Positions 18,901 to 27,924 of a DNA stretch of 47,084 nucleotides are shown here, in pieces; position 1 is the first letter of the stretch; the number at the start of each line of letters is the position of its first letter. Under the pieces are notes generated by a model, which searched no databases, was not told the origin of the DNA, and was given only the letters and a program-made list of their open reading frames with translations. The stretch is from Bacteroidales bacterium (GTDB taxonomy: Bacteria > Bacteroidota > Bacteroidia > Bacteroidales > JAFGHD01). The DNA lies in the NCBI GenBank assembly GCA_016939365.1, contig JAFGHD010000152.1, forward strand, positions 1 to 47,084. Reading direction: 5' to 3'. Both the position numbers and the translations under genes were made by a program.

Positions 18901-19869
18901 GTTGGACTGGGGTATTGGCTGGATCCGTTTCCCGGCACCCAGGGAGCAGGTCAGGAAATAACAGTTTGTATCGGAATAGAGATGGCGCGTGAACTCGTAG
19001 TATCCCAGAGGGATATACCGCCACTGGTGCGGACTTTCTCCATAAAACAGGAGATAGTCTTCGGGATTGAGGACGCCGTCCAGCTCTCCATGGACCATAA
19101 TGGCCACCTCAGTAAGGTCATCCGGACGGGGCATGTTGTTGGGCTCCGGCAACATTCCGCCACCGTTCCCATATAACCTGATATTTCGCGGATCAATACC
19201 GGATGGGTCCCATCCAAAAGATATCAACTCATCGTATCCGATACGGTATATTCCGGATTTCGTGATCCCGATCCTGATCCAATTGCCTGAGGCAAGAACC
19301 GAATGGTTTGCATACTGATGGTTTTGGGCAGGCATGTGGGGTTTGGTCCGCTTGCCGGTTTTGTAGTCGAGGGTAAAGGAGATCAGCTTCTCATAGATGC
19401 CCGACCGGGGATTCAGCCTGAGCGGGATGAAAGTTACCACATCCATAGGCACCTTCCTGCGAAAATGCGTTGAGATACCGGGAACAATCAGAGTGTCGGC
19501 ATACCCTGTTTCATCAATCAGGGTGGATTCCGCGGGTGTACAGGGGAGATACACAGGATTGCGGATGTTTGCAGAGGAAAGTTGCTCATGACTGCCTGAA
19601 ACCACAGTTCTGTTAAACACGGGCAGGCCCGATCCAGGGTCGGCTACCGATCCGTCAAAAAAGAGACTGCCAGGCCATTTGCCTTCCGTTAAGTCTTCAT
19701 GAACCCAATACCAGTTCAGGTTGACGTGAACCGAGCGGGAAGTAAGCTCATCCCCTGCCGGAATGCGGAATGAGAGCAATCCCGCCAGGGCGCCGGTAAC
19801 CGTTATAAAAAAAAACCACCTGTAGCTTTTTATCATCATTGATGGATTCAATATTTGCCTGACAGGCAT
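16000..19869 (-). CDS. PorU-like type IX secretion C25 peptidase (sortase), copy 1
   Basis: PorU is the outer-membrane C25 (gingipain-like) peptidase that cuts off the C-terminal signal of T9SS cargo and joins the cargo to A-LPS. This 1289-aa protein has an N-terminal membrane/signal segment, a long beta-rich N-terminal region with Y-G-N-G-G, and the C25 domain with catalytic G-H800-G-G and T-A-T-C834. That 34-residue spacing is close to the His/Cys spacing of RgpB. It ends in a sorting-type domain from about 1190 (N-Y-P-N-P-F to the end). The start could also be the Met pair at 19839/19836. It lies 55 bases downstream of a paralogue on the same strand. Both dyad residues are kept, so it may be active. 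Which copy is the true PorU cannot be told here. Confidence 0.85.
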   Translation of the reverse strand: MPVRQILNPSMMIKSYRWFFFITVTGALAGLLSFRIPAGDELTSRSVHVNLNWYWVHEDLTEGKWPGSLFFDGSVADPGSGLPVFNRTVVSGSHEQLSSANIRNPVYLPCTPAESTLIDETGYADTLIVPGISTHFRRKVPMDVVTFIPLRLNPRSGIYEKLISFTLDYKTGKRTKPHMPAQNHQYANHSVLASGNWIRIGITKSGIYRIGYDELISFGWDPSGIDPRNIRLYGNGGGMLPEPNNMPRPDDLTEVAIMVHGELDGVLNPEDYLLFYGESPHQWRYIPLGYYEFTRHLYSDTNCYFLTCSLGAGKRIQPIPQSNLTPTHEISTYDAWAVHAREDFNLIKSGKEWYGEYFRDQLVYDIYFDLPGLVMGSQATARMDFAGKSSESSRFYISIDDVLRDSATITPINPGSIIYARTKKKSVLFYPGPDDVKITLEYVPSGEASEGWLNYIVLNAERELKLWDGMTLFRYSGSIGVGNVTRFHVADTGPSACVWDVTNPAEPAEVIATVQNDHLAFNVATDSLREFMAFNGSSFLKAEFMGAVPNQNLHHTAPAEMVVVTHPLFMGQALQLADFHRQRDGMNVIVITPEQIYNEFSSGVQDVTAIRDFMRMLYVRYPGQEPRYLVLIGDGSYDPKDRLPQNQNFIPAFQNRESLDMAKSYVIDDYFGILDENEGNDCTGVLDVGIGRLTVRNAEEAQTAVDKIIRYAETGRSNSGNWRKNICIIADDEDGNLHLDQADSIARHLERHQRTYDIRKIYFDTYTQISTNSGYRYPDVNRDINREVEKGVMVMNYIGHGGERGWAAEKVLEIQDITGWDNEGKLPVFITATCEFTRFDNPAITSAGEHVFHNPLGGGIALFTTTRLAYASSNFSLNRLFYENLFDDTGGEMPRFGDLIMLSKPASSLTTRNFMLLGDPALRLYYPDYNIQTLTINGSEVSEGTQTLSGLQKVTLTGIIEDQAGQPAHDFCGMLHIKVFDKASEYITHANDMGSLVTEFDALDRVLHQGKATVTNGHFECSFIIPRGLLPGIDTGKVSYYADDSLYMTSAGGFFDGFIVGGTLTDPEADLSGPDITLYLNDKQFQSGDQVHPDPLLMAYLWDDHGIQWQGLEIGRDITAVLDKDAGNKWVLNEYFDPDLDSYQGGWIVFPMTGIADGWHELTLKAYDLYGNPSEVTVSFLIDTGAEITLSGVRNYPNPFSSSTRFSFRHNRPGDQLKVNLHIFNLAGREVASFTNSVIAGNIETEFLEWDGTGMNGARLGNGSYIYRLRVTDFNGLVSERTQKLIICR

Positions 19870-19924
19870 CTTTCTTAAGACGTACCGTGCAGGTAAAACG
19901 TTGCGTCGCCGGTTGGGCGCAATC

Positions 19925-22900
19925 TCAACGGAGCATGATCAGTTTGCTGCGCTTTTCCGTGACGGTTCCATCCTCCATGAATGCCCTGATCCTGTAAACA
20001 TACAACCCGGATTGCAGGCGGTTACCTCCCTCATCGGTACCATCCCATGATGACGAGACAAAGCGGTACCCTCCGGTTTGACTGACCTCCCGGATGGTTC
20101 GCACCTTTCTGCCATCAATCGAATAGATCTCGATGTCCACGTCAGCTAATTGTTCGGGTTGGTTGTGCTCGAATGAAAAGACAGTGCTTTCGCTAAAAGG
20201 ATTGGGGAAATTCAGGAGTTCCTCCAGGGCGGTCTCGTCCGATCCGGCCACCACAAACTCCAGTACACCTGTGGAGGAGTTATTGTGAATGTCCCAAACC
20301 TTCAGGGTCAGGGTGTGTCTCCCGGCATCCAGGCCGAAGAACGGATACCTGATCACCCCTCCGGTATAATCATCAATGTCGGATTCATAGTAATCATTCA
20401 ACACGTAATTCCTTTGTCCGTCCACGATGGCGATAATATCATGGCCGATCCCCGTACCCGCAGTATTGATCCCGCTTTCATCCGTCAGGTATGCCAGAAG
20501 GACCGGATTTTCATCCGTGATCCCCCCATTTCTGAAGTGTTCATCATTCATGTAAAGCCGCATACCTGGCCCCTGTGAATCCGGCGAATAATTTCCGTCA
20601 TATCCCCCCATGACCACATCGAAATTGCTTCCTGCCGCATCCAGACCATCTCCTGCGGCGTAATAGCTCAGCTTCCCAAAATCGTACTGGTAAGCGATGT
20701 CACGGGGCGCGATGAAGGTAAACGACCATTTTCCGTTTGCAATAGTGGCCTTCCCTTTGAACAGGATGTTTTTCTGAATCTCGAAGGGCTTGGGAATGCT
20801 GTTGTTGGGGTCATTCCCCAGGGTGGAATAGGAAGAGGGTTTGTCGAACACGGCTGGATAAAGTATCCCGGAAAAGTCCGGCACCAGGTTGCCGTCCAGA
20901 TCATGTATCTCACCGCTGATCTTCACTGTTGACAGTGCCCTGATGGTGTCTGATGCCTGGTATAACGGCTGATCATTGATGGCAGTGGTGATGATCTGGA
21001 GTTCGGGAAGTGCGATTTTCAGTGCCGGGTCACCCAGAAGTACGAATTTCCTTCCGTTCTCGTTTGAGCCGCTGTCCATTTTAGCCAGCCGGATGATGTC
21101 GCCCATTCTGAGGTATTCATTGTTGACGCGGGTCAGGGCATAATTATAGAAACTTTTGTTCAGTCCGGCGTTGGATCCGGCATAGGTTGCCCTGGAGGTG
21201 GTGAACATGGCCACGGCTCCTCCATTCGGATTGAGGAAGACAAACTCCCCGGCGGAGATCCTGCCGGGGTCATCATACCTGGAAAATTCGCAGGTAGCGG
21301 TGACATAGACAGGCAAATGATTCCAGTTGTCCCAGGATGTTATATCGGCGATTTCCAGGACCCTTTCATGGGCCCAGCCGACCTCGCCGCCATGACCCAC
21401 ATAGTTGACGATCAGGGCTCCCCGTTCCATCCTCTTGTTGATATCTTCATTGGCTCCGGGATATTTCTCCCCTCCGGGGGTTGAAGCCTGCTGGTAGGCA
21501 TCAAGGTATATCTTATCCAAATTGAGGGAGGAATTCATAGAACTGATGAGTTGTGCAAGATCCTCGGCATCGTCGAAATGCAGGTTACTGTCCTCATCGT
21601 CGGCCACAAGGCATATGGTGTTCCTCCAGTCACCGAGAACCGGGGGCTCTTCCGAAGCATAGTGGATCACTTTGTCCACTGCATTCTTCGCTTCGGGCAG
21701 GTTTGCCACCACAAACCTGCCGATGCCAATGTCCAGGACATCATCATTGGCGGTATGGTCCAGGCAGCCATAAAAGTCATCTGTAACGTATGAGGTGACT
21801 GTATGAAGCGACTCGCTGGACTGCCAGACGGGGATAAAGTTGGTATTGTTTTTCAAACGGTTCTTCGGATCGTAGGATGCATCTCCGAAGAGAAGCAGAT
21901 AGCGAAGTTCCATTCCCGGAGTGGAATTCTCATAGAGCATTTTCATGAAATCCCGTATGGCGGTTACGTCCTGTGCTCCCGAGGAGAATTCATTATATAC
22001 CTGATCAGGCTCAACCACGGCAACATCGAGGAGGTCGATCGTTCTGTGGTAATCGGCAAGTCTTTCGGCTTCCTGCCGGAACAGGGGGTGCGTCAGGATC
22101 ACCATATCCACATCCTTCATGGCGTGCAGGTTCTGATTGGGGACGGCGCCCAGCAAAACGGGGGTGTAATAGGATGTGCCGTCGAAAGCGATGTATTCCC
22201 TGATACTGTCAGCCCCCATCCTGAATATGAATTGTCCGGATGAGTAGTAGCCCTCCACCCGCCCTGCATTGCCGGGATCGGTAACCTCCCAGACCTGCAA
22301 TGATGTTGAGGATACTCCCAGTAAAAACTCAGCGATATTTCCCGGTCCGGCAGAAACCGCATCCCTGAAGGCCATCTGCCCCCCGGGGAATGAAAGGTTT
22401 CTTCTATAGCTGATTTCCATGAAGTTGAGCCATCCCACAGATCCCGACTGGGGTTGATTATAATCGACCCTGATATTCAGCGATCCACCTGCAGGTACGA
22501 AAGTGCTACTGCCTGATGCGTTTCGGGCATAGTATGAGTTGGGTGAATTGGCAACATAATCCACAGGGATGACCATCAGGGCAGTGCTTCCGTTGTAGAA
22601 TTCAAACCGGCTTGGAATAAACGATCTGGCTGCCACTCCGGCAGTAATAACGGCCTCCTCTCCGGATGCGAGACCGGCCAGGGAGAGCGGGATATTCATA
22701 GATGTGAAGAGATCGAATTTTTCACCGTACCACTCCTTCCCCGATTTGATCAGGTTCACGCTATCGATCTCATGCGCCACAAAATCATCGAAACGGGAAA
22801 CCGTATGAGTGGCCAAACCCGTGGTCTGGGGTAACACAGTCACTCTTTTACCCGGTCCCAGGTCTGAGGTGATGAAATAGAAGGCCTGATCGGAATAGAG

Positions 22901-23725
22901 GTTCTTTTTATGCCTGAAAACTCCGTTCAACCCATCAAAATACCAGGAGACAGTGGATTCACCAAAGAATAGGACATAATCACCCGGATCAAAACGGCCA
23001 TCCTCCTCACCATACACCCAAACGGCCAGTTCCCTCAGGTCATCGTGCCGGAATGAAGTGGCAGGTTCGGGCAGCATGGCACCACCGTTCCCGTACACCC
23101 GGATATTATGCGGATCCAGTGATCCGGGGGACATGCCGAGGTTCTCAATGTCCTGATAGGTAATCCGGTGAACACCCCGGTTCCCGACAGATATCCTGTA
23201 CCACTTGCCTCCGGAGAGCACTGATGAGCCCGTATAATTACCTGATTTTACCATGGAAGCTTGCCGCCCTGTATAGGTCACCCGGATATCAAACTGCACC
23301 AGCTTTTCCATAAAACCCGTGAGGGAATTCATTCTGAACGGAAGGAACTTTACTGAAATAAGGGGCAGCTTGCGGTTATAAACGATCTGATGATCCACCC
23401 GTACTTCATCTGTGGGAATTTGCGAAGGTGAAAGGGTATAATTCCCTGCCTGCACAATGGTTTCGAAAATCATGCCTGCCAACTCCACCTGGATTGCCTG
23501 TTCAGGATAGTCATATGGAAGGAATTCACTGAACCAGGGAAGGAAAGCATGATCCCGTTCATGGACCGCTCCGGCAAATGACGGCAGATAAAAATAACGG
23601 CCGTCGGCATCCATCGAATATGTATCGTTCCAAGAAAGGGTCCGGTAATGACTCACCTCCTGCGGGAAGGCGCAGAACGTCCAGAAAATAACAAATATGG
23701 ACAGGATGGCACGTTTCATCATCAT
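19925..23725 (-). CDS. porU: PorU-like type IX secretion C25 peptidase (sortase), copy 2
   Basis: A 1266-aa paralogue of the next gene, with the same domain order: a signal peptide (about 1-22, cut after C-A-F-P-Q), a beta-rich N-terminal region containing Y-G-N-G-G, the C25 peptidase domain with G-H778-G-G and T-A-T-C812, and a C-terminal sorting-type domain that starts L-N-F-P-N-P-F. The catalytic residues sit 34 apart, as in copy 1. It is the first gene of the pair and faces porP/sprF and gldJ across a 200-base divergent gap. In several Bacteroidota porU, porV and gldJ are neighbours (from memory), so one of these two is very probably the genuine sortase. The symbol is given to this copy only because it lies nearer gldJ. 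Confidence 0.85.
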   Translation of the reverse strand: MMMKRAILSIFVIFWTFCAFPQEVSHYRTLSWNDTYSMDADGRYFYLPSFAGAVHERDHAFLPWFSEFLPYDYPEQAIQVELAGMIFETIVQAGNYTLSPSQIPTDEVRVDHQIVYNRKLPLISVKFLPFRMNSLTGFMEKLVQFDIRVTYTGRQASMVKSGNYTGSSVLSGGKWYRISVGNRGVHRITYQDIENLGMSPGSLDPHNIRVYGNGGAMLPEPATSFRHDDLRELAVWVYGEEDGRFDPGDYVLFFGESTVSWYFDGLNGVFRHKKNLYSDQAFYFITSDLGPGKRVTVLPQTTGLATHTVSRFDDFVAHEIDSVNLIKSGKEWYGEKFDLFTSMNIPLSLAGLASGEEAVITAGVAARSFIPSRFEFYNGSTALMVIPVDYVANSPNSYYARNASGSSTFVPAGGSLNIRVDYNQPQSGSVGWLNFMEISYRRNLSFPGGQMAFRDAVSAGPGNIAEFLLGVSSTSLQVWEVTDPGNAGRVEGYYSSGQFIFRMGADSIREYIAFDGTSYYTPVLLGAVPNQNLHAMKDVDMVILTHPLFRQEAERLADYHRTIDLLDVAVVEPDQVYNEFSSGAQDVTAIRDFMKMLYENSTPGMELRYLLLFGDASYDPKNRLKNNTNFIPVWQSSESLHTVTSYVTDDFYGCLDHTANDDVLDIGIGRFVVANLPEAKNAVDKVIHYASEEPPVLGDWRNTICLVADDEDSNLHFDDAEDLAQLISSMNSSLNLDKIYLDAYQQASTPGGEKYPGANEDINKRMERGALIVNYVGHGGEVGWAHERVLEIADITSWDNWNHLPVYVTATCEFSRYDDPGRISAGEFVFLNPNGGAVAMFTTSRATYAGSNAGLNKSFYNYALTRVNNEYLRMGDIIRLAKMDSGSNENGRKFVLLGDPALKIALPELQIITTAINDQPLYQASDTIRALSTVKISGEIHDLDGNLVPDFSGILYPAVFDKPSSYSTLGNDPNNSIPKPFEIQKNILFKGKATIANGKWSFTFIAPRDIAYQYDFGKLSYYAAGDGLDAAGSNFDVVMGGYDGNYSPDSQGPGMRLYMNDEHFRNGGITDENPVLLAYLTDESGINTAGTGIGHDIIAIVDGQRNYVLNDYYESDIDDYTGGVIRYPFFGLDAGRHTLTLKVWDIHNNSSTGVLEFVVAGSDETALEELLNFPNPFSESTVFSFEHNQPEQLADVDIEIYSIDGRKVRTIREVSQTGGYRFVSSSWDGTDEGGNRLQSGLYVYRIRAFMEDGTVTEKRSKLIMLR

Positions 23726-23925
23726 TTCCCTTTTTGTTGCAACATTAGGTTTTTTCCTGATCCCTTAGGAGGTTTGGCATGTAAATCATGCCCGGTTTTT
23801 TGACCGGGAAGATCCCTGCTCCGTTTTATTTACAGTCTCCTGGAAGGTTGATGCTCCTCTTATCTCCCTGGCGAAACTATTTTAATCTGAAAAACGTTAC
23901 ACTACATAACATATTGTCTTATTTG

Positions 23926-24987
23926 ATGCATCATACCCACAGGACAGGCTCTACAATCCGCCATCAAATTCAGGATCATACGCCAATCATTTACAAAAAA
24001 ACCTGCTGGTGGTGCATTTTGTTCATTTTCATGCTTTCCGCAGGTGTCCTGAGGTCACAGGATCCCATTTACAGCCAGTTTTATGCAAACCCGTTGTATT
24101 TGAATCCGGCGCTGGCCGGCACCGGTGACTGTGCCCGTTTCATTGCGAATGCGCGTCAGCAATGGCCATCCCTGCCCGGCAGCTGGCTTCAGTTTTCAGG
24201 GTCATTCGATCATTTCGTGAAACCTATAAAGGGAGGGGTGGGTTTGCTCATACACAATGACCAGATGGGTGTTGCGGCAATCAATACACTCAGGATCAGC
24301 GGCATATACTCTTACCACCTGGATATCTCACGAACAACCAGTCTGCGTGCGGGTTTTGAAGTGGGCATGCATCAACAGCGCCTGAAATGGGAAGAGATGG
24401 TTTTCCCGGATATGATCGATTCCAACACAGGATCGGTCAATCCTTCCTCTGAAGCCTTACCTGATCATACCAGTGTTACTGTACCAGATTTTTCCATTGG
24501 GTTCCTTGGCGGATACAGGAAGATACTGTTCGCAGGAATAGCAGCCCATCACCTGGCGCAGCCAGATCTCTCCTGGTATGAGAACTCAGACGCCAGCCCC
24601 CTGTATATGAAGCTCACAGCACATGCGGGAGCAGAGATCCTTCTGGCCGAGAGAAGCTACGGCCATGACAGTTACACATTTACGCTTTCACCCAACGTAC
24701 TTTATCAGTACCAAAGGAATGCAAGGCAGCTGAATGTGGGTTTTTACCTGACCCGCCAGCCCCTTACAGGAGGAGTCTTTTACAGATACAGCAGGTCGAA
24801 TCCAGACGCTGTGGTGTTCATGCTGGGCTGGAGTCAGAAAAAAATCCAGGTGGGATACAGTTATGATGTAACCTTATCCCGATTACAGAGTACAACAGGG
24901 GGTGCACACGAAATATCACTCAAGCTGTTGGTATTTTGTGATAAAAAATGGGGAAAGCCAGGAGCAATAAAATGTCCGGAATTTTAG
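23926..24987 (+). CDS. Type IX secretion system PorP/SprF-family outer-membrane protein
   Basis: A 353-aa protein from the ATG at 23926. Signal-like hydrophobic residues (about 27-44) end in L-R-S-Q, followed by the family hallmark D-P-I-Y-S-Q-F-Y-x-N-P-L-Y-L-N-P-A-L-A-G. Strand-rich sequence to the C-terminus includes the R-Q-Q-W-P block. PorP/SprF proteins are outer-membrane barrels; members such as SprF help secrete type B cargo such as SprB, and PorP belongs to the core machine. The frame stays open upstream to 23788, but that part does not look like a secreted N-terminus. gldJ follows with its own promoter. Here it occupies the place where porV often lies. Confidence 0.87.
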   Translation: MHHTHRTGSTIRHQIQDHTPIIYKKTCWWCILFIFMLSAGVLRSQDPIYSQFYANPLYLNPALAGTGDCARFIANARQQWPSLPGSWLQFSGSFDHFVKPIKGGVGLLIHNDQMGVAAINTLRISGIYSYHLDISRTTSLRAGFEVGMHQQRLKWEEMVFPDMIDSNTGSVNPSSEALPDHTSVTVPDFSIGFLGGYRKILFAGIAAHHLAQPDLSWYENSDASPLYMKLTAHAGAEILLAERSYGHDSYTFTLSPNVLYQYQRNARQLNVGFYLTRQPLTGGVFYRYSRSNPDAVVFMLGWSQKKIQVGYSYDVTLSRLQSTTGGAHEISLKLLVFCDKKWGKPGAIKCPEF

Positions 24988-24988
24988 T

Positions 24989-24996
24989 TACTTTTG
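24989..24996 (+). promoter_or_regulatory. Bacteroidota -7 box of gldJ
   Basis: TACTTTTG, an exact TAnnTTTG match, begins two bases after the stop of the PorP/SprF gene and ends 19 bases before the gldJ ATG. This suggests that gldJ can be transcribed on its own. Confidence 0.55.
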
Positions 24997-25015
24997 CAAT
25001 CAAATTTCCCAGAAG

Positions 25016-26482
25016 ATGAAATACTACGGCATCATCCCGGCGATATTACTGCTTATGGCGGTATTTCTTGGATCATGTGCCAAGCAAAAATCGGCCACAA
25101 CAGGTTGGGAGTACAATAATCCCAAGAATGGCGGATTCCAGGTAACCAGCTACATGGGGCAGGCTGCCGGACCGGGTCTTGTCTTTATTGAGGGAGGCAC
25201 CTTCACGATGGGTGCTACTTACGATGATTACCAGTATGACTGGCACAATTACCCGCGGCGGGTTACGGTCAGGTCGTTTTACATGGATGAGACCGAGGTG
25301 GCCAACGTCGATTATCTGGAATATCTTTACTGGTTGAACAGGGTTTTTGGCACGGATTATCCGCAGGTTTACCGCAGAGCACTCCCGGATACGCTGGTTT
25401 GGAGGGATCGTCTGGCCTACAACGAACCCCTGGTGGAGCTTTACCTCCGGCATCCAGCTTATAAAGATTATCCGGTGGTGGGGGTGAGCTGGATACAGGC
25501 CACCGACTATTGTGCATGGAGGACCGACCGGGTAAATGAAAATATCCTGGTGGAACGCGGCATCCTGGATTTGGATCCGGCGCAGCTTAACGAGAATAAC
25601 TTCAACACAGAAGCATACCTGGCAGGACAGTATGAAGGCCTGGTCAACAGGAACCTGACCGACCTGAATCCCAACAGCACCGGCGAAAGACGCGTCAAGC
25701 TGGAGGATGGCATCCTGCTGCCCCGGTACCGGCTGCCTACTGAAGCCGAATGGGAATTTGCCGCACTTGGACTTGTGGGGAACACGGCTTATGAAAGGGT
25801 GATGGATCGTCGGATGTTCCCTTGGAATGGTCATTACCTCAGAACTGAAGACAAGGAATATTACGGAAGTTTCGTCGCCAATTTCAAGAGGGGCAGCGGG
25901 GACTATATGGGAGTGGCCGGCAATCTCAATGACGGAGCCGTCGGGCCTTATATGGTCGGATCATACTGGGCCAATGACTATGGCCTGTTCAACATGGGTG
26001 GTAATGTGGCCGAATGGGTAGCCGACGTCTACCGGCCTCTTAGCTACGAAGACGTCTCGGACCTCAATCCATACAGGGGCAACTTGTTCATGAGAAAAGT
26101 CAGGGACTCGGAAGGCCTGATCGCTGAAAAAAATGAATTCGGTAAACTGAACTACGAAACTGAACCGGTGGACGAACTCGTCAACCGTAGAAATTACAGA
26201 AAGCCTGACAATATCAACTATCTCGATGGGGACTTCCAGTCTGCCATTGACGAGGATAAATGGTTGAAGAGCGACACGGCAGAAACACGGAGCATGTACG
26301 ACTACTCGGTCACATCCATGATCAACGACAAGGCCCGCGTCTACAAGGGTGGTTCATGGAAGGATGAAGCCTACTGGATGATCCCGGGGACTCGGAGATT
26401 CCTGGATGAGAACCTCTCCACGGATTATATCGGATTCCGTTGCGCCATGGACCGGGTGGGAGATCAGCAGTTTGGCTATTGA
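25016..26482 (+). CDS. gldJ: GldJ-like T9SS/gliding lipoprotein, formylglycine-generating-enzyme fold
   Basis: A 488-aa lipoprotein with a signal peptide and lipobox L-G-S-C21. The body is an FGE-sulfatase (sulfatase-modifying factor) fold: F-I-E-G-G-T-F-T-M-G near residue 60, M-D-E-T-E-V-A-N-x-D-Y, V-G-V-S-W-I-Q-A-T-D-Y-C-A-W, R-L-P-T-E-A-E-W-E-F-A, N-M-G-G-N-V-A-E-W-V, Y-K-G-G-S-W, and I-G-F-R-C-A. In Bacteroidota GldJ and GldK share this fold as non-enzymatic parts of the T9SS/gliding apparatus. The N-terminal G-W-x-Y-N-x-P-x-N-G-G-F motif and the murF neighbourhood favour GldJ over GldK (from memory). In Flavobacterium GldJ is needed for motility and for stability of GldK. Whether this organism glides cannot be told. 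Confidence 0.85.
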   Translation: MKYYGIIPAILLLMAVFLGSCAKQKSATTGWEYNNPKNGGFQVTSYMGQAAGPGLVFIEGGTFTMGATYDDYQYDWHNYPRRVTVRSFYMDETEVANVDYLEYLYWLNRVFGTDYPQVYRRALPDTLVWRDRLAYNEPLVELYLRHPAYKDYPVVGVSWIQATDYCAWRTDRVNENILVERGILDLDPAQLNENNFNTEAYLAGQYEGLVNRNLTDLNPNSTGERRVKLEDGILLPRYRLPTEAEWEFAALGLVGNTAYERVMDRRMFPWNGHYLRTEDKEYYGSFVANFKRGSGDYMGVAGNLNDGAVGPYMVGSYWANDYGLFNMGGNVAEWVADVYRPLSYEDVSDLNPYRGNLFMRKVRDSEGLIAEKNEFGKLNYETEPVDELVNRRNYRKPDNINYLDGDFQSAIDEDKWLKSDTAETRSMYDYSVTSMINDKARVYKGGSWKDEAYWMIPGTRRFLDENLSTDYIGFRCAMDRVGDQQFGY

Positions 26483-26625
26483 TTAATTCCCGTCTGCTTT
26501 ACATATCTGCAATTTTCTGAGTACTTTTCCAGGCAGTTTTGACCTATGGTCTGATGTACCGAAAATAATATCCCTCCCACGGAGGGCGGATAGGATTTTC
26601 CCATAGATCACAAAACATCTCCTGC

Positions 26626-27915
26626 ATGGATATCGATGCGCTTTACAGATGGTTCCTAAGCTATCCACGGATATCCACAGATACCCGTAAACCACTGGAA
26701 AACAGCATTTTTTTCGGGATCAGGGGCGAGCATTATAACGGAAACACATTTGCTGCAGAGGCCCTTCAAAAGGGAGCCGTCCTGGCAGTCGTGGATGAGC
26801 CAGGTCATGCTTCCACTGACAGGACATTTCTTGTCAGGGATTCTACAGATACCTTACGTCAACTGGCCAGACATCACAGGTCAGGTATCCGTTCGGTGGT
26901 CATAGCCATCACCGGCACCAACGGCAAAACCACCACCAAAGAATTGACGGCCAGAGTGCTTTCACGGAGATACGCCACAGTCGCCACCCAAGGAAACTTC
27001 AACAACCATATCGGGGTACCGCTGACCCTGCTGTCACTGAAAGAGGATACCGAGATGGCAGTGATCGAGATGGGGGCCAATCATCCCGGAGAGATCGCCT
27101 CGCTTTGTGAAATGGCGCAGCCCGACTTCGGACTGATCACCAACATCGGGAAAGCACACCTGGAAGGATTCGGAGGCTTTGAAGGAGTCGTCCGGGCAAA
27201 AGCGGAGCTATATCATCACCTGAATGATCATAAAAGGAAGATCTTCATCAACACGGACCATGAGGTATTAAACCGGATCGCCGGTCAGGCGGACCGGATT
27301 ACTTACGGTACCGGCAGCGGGGTTTTCTGCAGGGGAACCCTTGAAGATATCCATCCCCATCTCAAAGTCAGGGTGGAGACGGGGCACGAAACAGCCCTGA
27401 TACAAACCCGGATCACCGGGGCATATAATCTTGAGAACATCACCGCTGCCGCATGCATCGGAAGCTATTTCGGCATACCCCCCGGGCAGATCGCCGATGC
27501 CATTGAAGGATATATCCCTGAAAACAACCGTTCGCAGGAGATCCGGACCGGTAAAAACCACATCATAATGGATGCATACAATGCCAATCCTTCCAGCATG
27601 TCAGCGGCCATCGGGAACTTTATCCGTTATCCCACCGGTTCCCGGATGGTCATCCTTGGGGAGATGCTGGAGCTGGGTGAGGCAAGCCGTGCGGAGCATA
27701 CGTCACTTGTCGGCGAACTGGAAAGGCTTGGATTCCGTGAAGTCATCCTGGTTGGCCAGGCTTTCAGGGAGTCTGCAGCCTGCAAGGGTTACCAGTGGTT
27801 CCCGGACACTGACACTTTACTTGGATGGATCCGGGAACATCCTGTCACAGATCACACCATCCTGATCAAGGGGTCACGAAATAACAGGCTGGAGCGGCTC
27901 ATCGGGTTTCTATAA
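26626..27915 (+). CDS. murF: UDP-N-acetylmuramoyl-tripeptide--D-alanyl-D-alanine ligase
   Basis: MurF uses ATP to add D-Ala-D-Ala to the UDP-MurNAc-tripeptide, the last cytoplasmic step of the peptidoglycan precursor. The 429-aa protein has a short N-terminal UMP-binding domain with I-S-T-D-T-R-K, the central ATPase domain with G97-T-N-G-K101-T-T-T-K-E and N-F-N-N-H-I-G-V-P-L, E-M-G-A-N-H-P-G-E-I, and the C-terminal domain with D-A-Y-N-A-N-P and L-G-x-M-L-E-L-G. Length and motif order are normal. anmK follows after nine bases, making a cell-wall pair. The 143-base gap from gldJ shows no terminator. Confidence 0.96.
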   Translation: MDIDALYRWFLSYPRISTDTRKPLENSIFFGIRGEHYNGNTFAAEALQKGAVLAVVDEPGHASTDRTFLVRDSTDTLRQLARHHRSGIRSVVIAITGTNGKTTTKELTARVLSRRYATVATQGNFNNHIGVPLTLLSLKEDTEMAVIEMGANHPGEIASLCEMAQPDFGLITNIGKAHLEGFGGFEGVVRAKAELYHHLNDHKRKIFINTDHEVLNRIAGQADRITYGTGSGVFCRGTLEDIHPHLKVRVETGHETALIQTRITGAYNLENITAAACIGSYFGIPPGQIADAIEGYIPENNRSQEIRTGKNHIIMDAYNANPSSMSAAIGNFIRYPTGSRMVILGEMLELGEASRAEHTSLVGELERLGFREVILVGQAFRESAACKGYQWFPDTDTLLGWIREHPVTDHTILIKGSRNNRLERLIGFL

Positions 27916-27924
27916 TGATATATC

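Noticed and set aside
23788-23925. 46-codon N-terminal extension of the PorP/SprF gene
   Set aside because: It would place the signal peptide far inside the protein; the sequence is not secretion-like and lies in the divergent promoter gap.
25073-25834. 253-codon open frame antisense to gldJ
   Set aside because: The sense strand carries the complete FGE-fold motif series.
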